A stretch of 5,412 bases of DNA. It comes from Actinomycetota bacterium. GTDB taxonomy: Bacteria; Actinomycetota; Acidimicrobiia; Spongiisociales; UBA5794. Positions within the stretch are counted from its first letter, which is position 1. Each line of letters starts with the position of its first letter. Where the stretch lies: positions 1 through 5,412 of the forward strand of contig QMQC01000148.1 of the NCBI GenBank assembly GCA_003648875.1, in the 5' to 3' direction. The notes below the pieces were generated by a model. That model was not told the origin of the DNA and made no database searches. It saw nothing but the letters and a program-made list of their open reading frames with translations. Shown one piece after another: positions 1-5,412 of the stretch. Both the position numbers and the translations under genes were made by a program.

Positions 1-920
1 ATCACGATGCCTGAGATTCCTGCGAAGATGACGCGGAACCAATCATCATCTGTCATCTTCCCGAACCCTGCCGGCGTTCGTCTGGATTCGAAGAAGTTTC
101 GTATCCACGCTCCGGAGGCCACGATCGCTGCAAGGGCGATGACGATCGGGATGATGATTGCAGGCATGGAATCGACGGCCGACTCGATCGCCTCGAATAC
201 CGGCTGCAGGAAGCCAAGAACCGGCCACGCAAACCAGCCCACGACTGCGAACAGCGCGACGGTGCCGATGAAGAATCGGACACTGTGGCCGGCCTGCCCT
301 GTCTCCTCCTGGTGCTTCTTTCGTCTTGCCGCGATCCAACGGCCGGCAAGGATACCGGTAACGACGAAGACCATCCACGGCCAGAATCCGCCATCAGGGA
401 ATATCCAGGCGAATGCGAAACCCTTGTTCGATGCCTTGAACCAGTAAGTGCCCACGTCGTCAGGGGTGAGCAGCGGGAACGAGAGGCCCAATGCGGACCA
501 GAAGAAGATCTGCACGAGCAGAGGGATGTTGCGAATGATCTCGATGTATACGGTCGCGATCTTGTTGATGATCCAGTTGGCCGTCAAGCGGCCGATGCCT
601 ATGAGGGTTCCGAGGATCGTAGCGACGATGATGCCTGAGATCCCCACGCGGAACGTGTTGACAATGCCTACAAGAAGTGCCCTTGCGCCAGAGTTGGGAG
701 CGGTATCGATACCCTCCCTGATCAACACGCCTGTCGGATCGGCGAGCCATCCGAATCCAAAAGAGATATCGGACTTCTCGAAGTTGTCGAGGGCCGTCGT
801 CGCTAGGACGACGAGCAGTCCGGTGGCTGCGAGAAGCACGAAGATCTGCGCGGCCCATTTGAGAACCATCGCGTTTCGCCACAGTGGTGTCTTCGCCTGT
901 TGCCTGACCTCTACGGTCAC
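1..920 (-). CDS. aapQ: General L-amino acid ABC transporter permease, AapQ/BztB type (partial, 3' end off window)
   Basis: Membrane permease subunit of an ABC importer for a broad range of L-amino acids. It would pair with a second permease (AapM) and an ATPase (AapP), neither in view. The frame is open from the GTG at 920 to the window edge, giving 306 residues with no stop; family members are about 400 aa, so the C-terminal part, with the EAA loop that contacts the ATPase, is missing here. Hydrophobic segments are visible near residues 25-44, 82-109, 121-150, 179-196, 214-237, 253-271 and from 295. The stretch SGARALLVGIVNT (77-89), then GIGRL (108-112) and YIEIIRNIPLLVQIFFW (125-141), closely follows the AapQ pattern as I remember it. 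A charged loop (RRKKHQEE, 199-206) is probably cytoplasmic. The GTG start is chosen because GGAAGG lies 7 bases upstream, no in-frame ATG occurs between it and the upstream stop, and the internal ATG at residue 18 has no ribosome site. It follows aapJ on the same strand, as in aapJQMP operons. Confidence 0.88.
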   Translation of the reverse strand, partial: MTVEVRQQAKTPLWRNAMVLKWAAQIFVLLAATGLLVVLATTALDNFEKSDISFGFGWLADPTGVLIREGIDTAPNSGARALLVGIVNTFRVGISGIIVATILGTLIGIGRLTANWIINKIATVYIEIIRNIPLLVQIFFWSALGLSFPLLTPDDVGTYWFKASNKGFAFAWIFPDGGFWPWMVFVVTGILAGRWIAARRKKHQEETGQAGHSVRFFIGTVALFAVVGWFAWPVLGFLQPVFEAIESAVDSMPAIIIPIVIALAAIVASGAWIRNFFESRRTPAGFGKMTDDDWFRVIFAGISGIV

Positions 921-927
921 TCTTTCG

Positions 928-933
928 CCTTCC
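928..933 (-). promoter_or_regulatory. Ribosome binding site of aapQ
   Basis: GGAAGG on the minus strand ends 7 bases before the GTG at 920. It decides the start of the permease gene, which otherwise lacks a usable start codon near its N-terminus. Confidence 0.6.
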
Positions 934-1026
934 GTCTCCTCGTGCGAGGCACCATAGACGGGGCCGCAGCAACTATGCGAGTAATCGGAGTTGTTTCTTC
1001 ATGGTCCGTGCTCTGGGCTCTGTGCC

Positions 1027-1068
1027 CTAATTGGAAGAGGCGCCCCTGAGGGCGCCTCTTCCAATTAG
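1027..1068 (-). terminator. Intercistronic stem-loop between aapJ and aapQ (partial terminator or mRNA 3' stabiliser)
   Basis: Arms 1027-1045 and 1050-1068 are perfectly complementary, giving a 19-bp stem with a 4-base loop. The stem is GC-rich near the loop (GGCGCC) and AT-rich at the base (CTAATT). It starts 11 bases after the aapJ stop codon and ends about 100 bases before the aapQ start. No T-run follows on either strand, so it is not a textbook intrinsic terminator. Hairpins in this position, after the binding-protein gene of an importer operon, commonly let the binding protein be made in excess over the membrane parts, by partial termination or by protecting the upstream mRNA from 3' exonucleases. 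The structure is seen directly; its function here is inferred. Confidence 0.65.
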
Positions 1069-1079
1069 CTCTTTGCTAC

Positions 1080-2195
1080 CTAGCGAGCTGGTGGCGCATA
1101 AATGAGACCACCGTCGTACCACTGCATGTTGAACGAGCCAACACGCTCAAGGCTAAGCGGCCCGGTCAGGTGCTTCTCGAACAGCTCTCCGTAGGCACCA
1201 ACCTGCTTGATGACCTGGTAGAAGGCGTCCTTCGCCAGGCCCATCGCCGTCTGAAGCTCCCCCTCGTGGGTTCCGAAGAGACGCTCGAGCTCAGGCGTGT
1301 TGCCCATCGTGCTGTCGATGTTGGCACTCGTGACACCATTCTCGTCAGCGATGAAGGTGGCGAACACCGTCCAGTTGACTATGTCGAACCACTGGCTGTC
1401 ACCCTGACGGACGACAGGACCGAGCGGCTCCTTCGAGATCGGCGACGTCGGGAAGATGACCCAGTCGGCTGCACCGGCCGTACCCGCCGCAGCTTCCGCT
1501 GCACGGTTGCCGAAGAGGCCCGAACCGTCCGTTGTGACAATGTCACAGGTGCCGGTCTTGAACTTGTCCATCGCCTCTGAGAAGCTCTCGACGGTCTCAA
1601 GCGTGATACTCACACCATTGACCGCGGCACCCTCAGAGATGTTCTTCTCGGTCGTCGTTCCTGCGTTGGTGCAGACCGTTGCGCCGTCAATGGCCTCAAA
1701 GCTACTGTCAGGCGTGACGCCCGGCAACGTTGCAGGGTTTGCCATCATCTGCTGGCCGTCGTAGAACGTGGTAGCAGCGAAGTCCATACCAATGTCCGTG
1801 TCGCGGCTCTGGGTCCACGTCGTGTTCCTGATGAGGACGTCGATCGCGTTGTTCTTCAGGGCCTCGAACCGCTCAGCGGCGGTCAGGGTCTTGAACTGAA
1901 CTGCGGTCGCATCGCCAAGCACGGCTGCGGCAACGGCGCGGCAGTAATCCGCATCGAAGCCAACCATGTTGCCATCAGAGTCAGTCTCAGAGAAACCAAC
2001 AGCGGCACCGCCAACACCACAGATCAACTCTCCACGAGCGAGCACCGTCTCAAGGGTGCCTCCACTTGGCGCCTGAGTGGGTGCATCGCCGTCGCCGTCA
2101 GCGGCCGTCGTAGTTGTGTCGCCGCCGTCGCCTCCGCCGCATGCCGCGGCCACGAGTGCGAGAACAGCAAAGAGCACAGCAAGTCTCTTAAGCAT
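1080..2195 (-). CDS. aapJ: General L-amino acid ABC transporter substrate-binding lipoprotein, AapJ/BztA type
   Basis: Extracytoplasmic receptor that captures amino acids and delivers them to the AapQM permease. It has 371 residues. A lipoprotein signal peptide (MLKRLAVLFAVLALVAAAC) places the lipidated Cys at residue 19, followed by a flexible Gly/Asp/Thr-rich tether to about 46 and a family-3 solute-binding domain from about 47 to the end. Family-typical blocks are RGELICGV (54-61), GFDADYCRAVAAAVLGD (79-95), RNTTWTQSRDT (123-133), GTTTEKN (179-185), CDIVTTD (217-223) and SKEPLGPVVRQGDSQWFDIV (254-273), with a C-terminal YAPPAR. Four cysteines in the mature domain (59, 85, 175, 217) sit at positions I recall as conserved in AapJ, so two disulfides are possible. 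The ATG at 2195 is preferred over the in-frame ATG at 2249. It has GGAGGAG 10 bases upstream and directly begins the signal peptide, whereas the longer form would add 18 residues (including EYPKWRRS) ahead of it. It is the first gene of the minus-strand operon, divergent from purA. Membrane anchoring suits a cell without a classical periplasm. Confidence 0.93.
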   Translation of the reverse strand: MLKRLAVLFAVLALVAAACGGGDGGDTTTTAADGDGDAPTQAPSGGTLETVLARGELICGVGGAAVGFSETDSDGNMVGFDADYCRAVAAAVLGDATAVQFKTLTAAERFEALKNNAIDVLIRNTTWTQSRDTDIGMDFAATTFYDGQQMMANPATLPGVTPDSSFEAIDGATVCTNAGTTTEKNISEGAAVNGVSITLETVESFSEAMDKFKTGTCDIVTTDGSGLFGNRAAEAAAGTAGAADWVIFPTSPISKEPLGPVVRQGDSQWFDIVNWTVFATFIADENGVTSANIDSTMGNTPELERLFGTHEGELQTAMGLAKDAFYQVIKQVGAYGELFEKHLTGPLSLERVGSFNMQWYDGGLIYAPPAR

Positions 2196-2205
2196 GCTGA
2201 TACTT

Positions 2206-2212
2206 CTCCTCC
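2206..2212 (-). promoter_or_regulatory. Ribosome binding site of aapJ
   Basis: GGAGGAG on the minus strand, 10 bases before the ATG at 2195. This strong site fixes the start at the lipoprotein signal peptide rather than at the upstream in-frame ATG codons. Confidence 0.8.
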
Positions 2213-2232
2213 ATTTTGGGTATTCGAATAGT

Positions 2233-2252
2233 GCGGTGATGATCATCACCGC
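2233..2252. promoter_or_regulatory. Perfect 20-bp palindrome, candidate operator of the aap operon
   Basis: GCGGTGATGATCATCACCGC is identical to its own reverse complement over all 20 bases. Its near edge is 37 bases upstream of the aapJ start codon and its far edge is 129 bases upstream of purA. A second, shorter palindrome, TATTCGAATA at 2221-2230, lies between it and aapJ and could overlap the aapJ promoter. Such a symmetric site suits binding by a dimeric repressor of amino acid uptake. If transcribed, it could also fold as an 8-bp hairpin with a GATC loop in the aapJ leader. No regulator gene is in the window, so which protein binds, if any, is unknown. Confidence 0.45.
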
Positions 2253-2344
2253 CCCCGATCACGGATCGAGTGACTGCAACCTAGCCATATCGGGTCACTG
2301 GTGGCAACCGCTCCACTCGGATTCGTCCGCAACTTCGCCACCTG

Positions 2345-2350
2345 TACACT
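2345..2350 (+). promoter_or_regulatory. Possible -10 element of the purA operon promoter
   Basis: TACACT matches four of six bases of the TATAAT consensus and lies 31 bases before the purA start codon, which would give a leader of about 25 bases. No convincing -35 hexamer lies 16-18 bases upstream. This is a weak guess. The promoter must be somewhere in the 186-base divergent region, in which I see no riboswitch. Confidence 0.2.
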
Positions 2351-2371
2351 CCGCACCGAGGGCAGCGAACT

Positions 2372-2376
2372 GGAGG
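2372..2376 (+). promoter_or_regulatory. Ribosome binding site of purA
   Basis: GGAGG, 5 bases before the ATG at 2382. It supports that start over the in-frame GTG at 2301, which would add 27 residues unlike any PurA N-terminus. Confidence 0.8.
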
Positions 2377-2381
2377 AGAGC

Positions 2382-3656
2382 ATGCCGGCATCGGTGATTC
2401 TTGGCGCCCAATGGGGCGATGAGGGAAAGGGAAAGATCACGGATCTCCTATCGGAAAAAGCCGACATAGTGGTCCGCTATCAGGGCGGAAACAACGCAGG
2501 ACACACCATCGTCACCGCCGACCAGAAGTTCGCACTGAGCCTCATTCCGTCCGGCGTCCTCTACCCCACCGTCACTCCGGTGATCGGTAACGGCGTCGTC
2601 GTCGATCCGAGATGGTTCTTCGAAGAGATGGAGACGCTCACCAGGAAAGGCATCGATCCGTCGCGGGTGAAGATCTCGAGCAACGCCCATCTGATCATGC
2701 CTTATCACCGCAAGCTCGATGCAGTCATCGAAAGGTACCTGGGCAACTCGATGATCGGCACGACCAAGCGTGGCATCGGCCCTGCCTACACAGACAAGTT
2801 CTCTCGCTCCGGAATCAGGGTGCAGGATCTCTTCGATGAGAAGATCTTCCTCGAGAAACTCGCCGCAGTCCTCAAGCAGAAGAACAAGCTGCTCGTCAAG
2901 GTCTACAACCAGCTCCCGATCGACTTCGATGAAATCGCTGAGGAGTACCTCGATTATGCCGACAGGCTCGAGCCGTTCGTAGCCGACACATCGCTTCTCG
3001 TATGGGAGGCATTGAACGAAGGCAAGAACGTGCTCTTCGAAGGGGGCCAGGGAACACTCCTGGACATCGATCACGGCACGTATCCATTCGTCACCTCATC
3101 CAACCCAACCGCGGGAGGTGCACCCGTCGGAATCGGCATCGGACCGAACATGATCGACAACATCATCGGTGTCACCAAGGCCTACATCTCGAGAGTCGGA
3201 ACTGGCCCGTTCCCGACAGAGTTGAAGAACGAGATCGGCGACAGGCTGATCGACGTCGGCGGTGAGTACGGCGTTGTGACGGGAAGACGACGGCGTTGCG
3301 GCTGGCTCGACATGGTTGCCATGCGATACTCTGCGCGGGTGAACGGACTCACCGAGATAGCCCTGACCAAGCTCGACATTCTCTCCCACTTCGACACAAT
3401 CAAGATCGCCACCGCATACGAAGCTGAGGGCAACACGTTCACCGAGATGCCCCGCCAACAGCGCGTCCTTCACAATTGCTCACCCGTGTACGAGCAACAT
3501 GAGGGTTGGGCGGAAGACATCACGACGGTGAAGGAGTACGAGGACCTGCCGCGTCTTGCGAGGGACTACGTCGAGCGGATCGAAGAACTCTGCGGAGTGC
3601 CGATCAAGACCGTATCTGTTGGTCCGGGTCGCAAAGCGACCCTGACGAAGGGCTGA
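2382..3656 (+). CDS. purA: Adenylosuccinate synthetase
   Basis: Cytoplasmic enzyme that joins IMP and L-aspartate using GTP to make adenylosuccinate, the first committed step towards AMP. It has 424 residues, close to the usual 425-435. The N-terminal signature QWGDEGKGK (10-18) carries the catalytic Asp13, and NAGHT (38-42) carries the catalytic His41. GTTKRGIGPAYTDKFSR (126-142) holds the second family signature and the Arg that reaches the IMP site of the partner subunit in the dimer. TGRRRRCGWLD (300-310) is the aspartate-binding loop, and TKLD (329-332) is the guanine-specificity motif. The C-terminal SVGPGRKAT is normal. All key residues are present, so the enzyme should be active. It is the first gene of the plus-strand purine operon, divergent from aapJ, with purD 4 bases downstream. 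The start is set by GGAGG at 2372 and by the family-typical opening PASVILGAQWGDEGKGK. Confidence 0.97.
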   Translation: MPASVILGAQWGDEGKGKITDLLSEKADIVVRYQGGNNAGHTIVTADQKFALSLIPSGVLYPTVTPVIGNGVVVDPRWFFEEMETLTRKGIDPSRVKISSNAHLIMPYHRKLDAVIERYLGNSMIGTTKRGIGPAYTDKFSRSGIRVQDLFDEKIFLEKLAAVLKQKNKLLVKVYNQLPIDFDEIAEEYLDYADRLEPFVADTSLLVWEALNEGKNVLFEGGQGTLLDIDHGTYPFVTSSNPTAGGAPVGIGIGPNMIDNIIGVTKAYISRVGTGPFPTELKNEIGDRLIDVGGEYGVVTGRRRRCGWLDMVAMRYSARVNGLTEIALTKLDILSHFDTIKIATAYEAEGNTFTEMPRQQRVLHNCSPVYEQHEGWAEDITTVKEYEDLPRLARDYVERIEELCGVPIKTVSVGPGRKATLTKG

Positions 3657-3660
3657 CCAC

Positions 3661-4929
3661 ATGCGGGTACTTCTTCTCGGTGGTGGCGGCAGAGAACACG
3701 CACTCGGTTGGAAGCTCGCCCAGAGTCCGATGCTTGATCGGCTTATTTCTTGTCCGGGGAACCCCGGCTTGGGCACCCTTGGTGATGTCGCTGCCGATGT
3801 CGACCCTGAAGATCCCGCTGCGGTGGTGGCACTGTGCAGAGAGAGAGCGATCGACCTTGTCGTTGTTGGCCCTGAAGGTCCATTGGCCGCCGGAGTGGCG
3901 GATGCACTGAACGCTGAAGGAATACCCGTGTTCGGACCGACCAGTGCCGGGGCAAGGCTCGAGTCCTCGAAATCGTTCGCAAAAGAGATAATGGCTGCTG
4001 CGGAGGTCCCGACAGCAGGCTCAGCGACCTTCCGTGATCGCGAGACCGCTGTCATACATCTCGAGGAATCATCAGGACCATACGTTGTCAAGGCCGATGG
4101 TCTCGCGGCTGGCAAAGGCGTCCTTGTGACAGAGTCGCTCGAGGCAGCCATCGAGTGGGTGGACGGGTGTCTCGAAGGTAGGTTCGGTGCTGCGGGTTCG
4201 GCTGTCGTGATCGAGGAGCATCTCACAGGGGACGAAGTGTCGATCTTCTACCTGTGTGCCGACGGCGAAGCCATCCCCTTTCAGCCCGCGAGGGACTACA
4301 AGCGACTGCTCGATGATGATGAAGGGCCAAACACCGGGGGAATGGGCAGCTTCTCGCCTGTGGAGGACATCGATGACGATCTTGTCGACTGGACGACGGT
4401 TCACGTTGCCTTGCCGACTCTGGGTGAGCTGGCATCGAGAGACATCGACTACACGGGGTTCCTCTATGTCGGACTCATGCTCACATCCGACGGACCCAAG
4501 GTACTCGAGTTCAATTGCAGGCTCGGTGATCCAGAAGCCGAGGTCCTCATGCCACGCATCACTTCGGATCTGCTTGCCGTACTCAACGCAGCATCGAACG
4601 AGGGACTGACCGGCCACGGTGTCACCTGGTCCAACCGTGCCGCTGTCGACGTCGTGCTTGCAGCACCCGGCTACCCGGAGTCACCTGTGAAGGGACTCAG
4701 GATCACAGGCCTCGACCACATCGAGAACATCCTGGTCTTCCATGCAGGCACCCGCGAAGCCGGCGGGCGGCTGGTCAGCTCGGGGGGACGGGTGCTGAAC
4801 ATCGTCGGTCTCGGTGACAACATTGGCGAAGCGAGGGACAACGCGTACGCTGCCGCGCAACACATCGAATTCAAGGGAAAGCAGTTCCGCACTGACATCG
4901 CTGCGAAACAGGAAGGGACATCACCATGA
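3661..4929 (+). CDS. purD: Phosphoribosylamine-glycine ligase (GAR synthetase)
   Basis: Cytoplasmic ATP-grasp enzyme that couples 5-phosphoribosylamine and glycine to form glycinamide ribonucleotide, the second step of de novo purine synthesis. Its 422 residues match the family. The N-terminal domain opens with GGGGREHALGWKLAQSP (7-23) and CPGNPG, and continues with VVGPEGPLAAGVADAL. The ATP-grasp region includes VVKADGLAAGKGV (142-154), the DYKR segment (212-215) and GPNTGGMG (222-229). The metal-binding and signature block EFNCRLGDPEAE (283-294) follows. The C-terminal domain ends with the usual RTDI segment. It is a single-domain-set PurD, not fused to PurM or PurN. ATG 3661 comes 4 bases after the purA stop, with GAAGGG at 3647-3652 as ribosome site inside the purA end. 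Its stop overlaps the purE start in an ATGA, so translation of the two is probably coupled. Confidence 0.97.
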   Translation: MRVLLLGGGGREHALGWKLAQSPMLDRLISCPGNPGLGTLGDVAADVDPEDPAAVVALCRERAIDLVVVGPEGPLAAGVADALNAEGIPVFGPTSAGARLESSKSFAKEIMAAAEVPTAGSATFRDRETAVIHLEESSGPYVVKADGLAAGKGVLVTESLEAAIEWVDGCLEGRFGAAGSAVVIEEHLTGDEVSIFYLCADGEAIPFQPARDYKRLLDDDEGPNTGGMGSFSPVEDIDDDLVDWTTVHVALPTLGELASRDIDYTGFLYVGLMLTSDGPKVLEFNCRLGDPEAEVLMPRITSDLLAVLNAASNEGLTGHGVTWSNRAAVDVVLAAPGYPESPVKGLRITGLDHIENILVFHAGTREAGGRLVSSGGRVLNIVGLGDNIGEARDNAYAAAQHIEFKGKQFRTDIAAKQEGTSP

Positions 4930-5372
4930 AGGTCGCGATCCTGATGGGATCAGAGAAGGACATGTCGAAGATGGCAGCGTGCGCAGCCGTACTCGCAGAG
5001 TTCGAGATCGAACACGAAGTGCACGTGATGTCTGCACATCGCACCCCTGAGAAGGTCGCAGAGTTCACTACGAATGCGCGAGCGAACGGGTTCGGCGTGA
5101 TCGTCTGTGGCGCCGGCAAGGCAGCTCACCTCGCGGGGGCTGTAGCAGCGCACACAACTTTGCCGGTTGTCGGCATCCCGATTGCGGCGGGAGGCCTCGG
5201 TGGGGTCTATGCCATGTGGTCCACCGTGCAGATGCCGACGGGCATCCCCGTGGCGACGGTCGCCATCGATGGTTCCGCAAACGCCGGCTATCTGGCTGCA
5301 TCCATCCTCTCTGTCACAGACCAAGCCGTTGCGGAGAAGCTCGCCACCTATCGCGAGGGACTCAAGGGATGA
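4926..5372 (+). CDS. purE: 5-(carboxyamino)imidazole ribonucleotide mutase (PurE, class I)
   Basis: Cytoplasmic enzyme that moves the carboxylate of N5-CAIR to carbon 4, giving CAIR. Class I is indicated by SAHRTP (36-41) with the catalytic His38; class II AIR carboxylases usually have Lys after that His. GAGKAAHLAG (62-71) with His68 is the second active-site loop and is a variant I recall from clostridial-type PurE; many others have GAGGAAHLPG. VQMPTGIPVATVAI (101-114) is the usual core strand and loop. At 148 residues it is slightly short of the common 155-170, lacking mainly C-terminal tail. Odd points are SEKD (9-12), where most homologues have SxSD, and VYAMWSTVQMP, where most have a DSLLS- or DALLS-like stretch. 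Class I enzymes need PurK to supply N5-CAIR; no purK adjoins this gene in the window. GGAAGGGA ends 7 bases before the ATG. The gene overlaps purD and purB by 4 bases each. Confidence 0.94.
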   Translation: MKVAILMGSEKDMSKMAACAAVLAEFEIEHEVHVMSAHRTPEKVAEFTTNARANGFGVIVCGAGKAAHLAGAVAAHTTLPVVGIPIAAGGLGGVYAMWSTVQMPTGIPVATVAIDGSANAGYLAASILSVTDQAVAEKLATYREGLKG

Positions 5373-5412
5373 TCGAGCGTTACTCGACCCCAGAGATGAC
5401 TGCTGTGTGGTC
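5369..5412 (+). CDS. purB: Adenylosuccinate lyase, N-terminal fragment (runs off window)
   Basis: Only 14 full codons are visible: MIERYSTPEMTAVW. This matches the characteristic opening of bacterial adenylosuccinate lyases (MIERY-x-x-PEM-x-x-[IV]W). It does not resemble PurK, which would be the other likely gene after purE and starts with an ATP-grasp glycine-rich strand. PurB splits fumarate from SAICAR and from adenylosuccinate, so in this operon it acts both in the main pathway and directly after PurA. The ATG overlaps the purE stop in an ATGA, and GAGGGA (5355-5360) lies 8 bases upstream. The truncation is due only to the window edge. Confidence 0.85.
   Translation, partial: MIERYSTPEMTAVW

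Noticed and set aside
7..957. Two consecutive plus-strand frames of 146 and 169 codons
   Set aside because: Both are antisense shadows of aapQ, with no ribosome site or family resemblance.
460..972. Long minus-strand frame of 170 codons
   Set aside because: It is Arg/Pro/His-rich, has no recognisable motif and overlaps the real aapQ frame, which gives a clean membrane permease sequence.
973..1002. Nine-codon minus-strand ORF (MKKQLRLLA) in the aapJ-aapQ gap
   Set aside because: It has no ribosome site, and such short ORFs are expected by chance.
2196..2249. N-terminal extension of AapJ from the ATG at 2249
   Set aside because: It would place 18 residues, including charged ones, in front of a perfect lipoprotein signal peptide. 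The strong ribosome site points to 2195, and the extension codons coincide with the palindrome.
2269..2299. AGTGAC ... GTCACT inverted repeat between the aapJ palindrome and purA
   Set aside because: The arms are only 6 bp with a 19-base spacer, which is easily random.
2320..2338. Repeated TTCG near purA as a possible PurR (PurBox) site
   Set aside because: The spacing and orientation do not form the inverted CGAA/TTCG arrangement, and no flanking AT-rich consensus is present.
2301..2381. N-terminal extension of PurA from the GTG at 2301
   Set aside because: The 27 extra residues are unlike PurA, and GGAGG sits right before the ATG at 2382.
2448..3074. Minus-strand frame of 208 codons inside purA
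   Set aside because: It is an antisense shadow of a clear PurA gene with no supporting ribosome site or motif.

Overview
The window looks like ordinary chromosome from a high-GC Gram-positive-type bacterium, most likely an actinomycete-phylum member of the Acidimicrobiia kind. The main clue is the solute-binding protein. It is a lipoprotein with a lipobox Cys followed by a Gly/Asp/Thr-rich tether (GGGDGGDTTTTAADGDGD), a style common in that group, whereas the proteobacterial homologue is a soluble periplasmic protein. The base composition and strong GGAGG-type ribosome sites fit too. The lineage is an inference from style, not proven.

The layout is two head-to-head operons. The left half (1-2195) is read on the minus strand and is the start of a general L-amino acid ABC importer of the Aap/Bzt type. 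The binding lipoprotein gene aapJ comes first. Next is a 159-base gap with a perfect 19-bp hairpin, then the first permease gene aapQ, which runs off the left edge. aapM and aapP would be expected just beyond. aapQ does not appear as an ATG-started ORF: it begins with GTG and has no stop inside the window.

A 186-base divergent intergenic region (2196-2381) separates the halves. It must hold both promoters and contains a perfect 20-bp palindrome close to aapJ, the best operator candidate here.

The right half (2382-5412) is read on the plus strand and is a tight purine biosynthesis operon: purA, purD, purE and the first 14 codons of purB. Gene junctions are a 4-base gap and two ATGA overlaps. 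Together these genes cover GAR synthesis (PurD), N5-CAIR to CAIR (PurE), both lyase steps (PurB) and the entry into the AMP branch (PurA). No RNA genes, mobile elements, CRISPR arrays or pseudogenes were seen. I found no clear undescribed system; the most interesting items are the regulatory structures around aapJ and some unusual residues in PurE.
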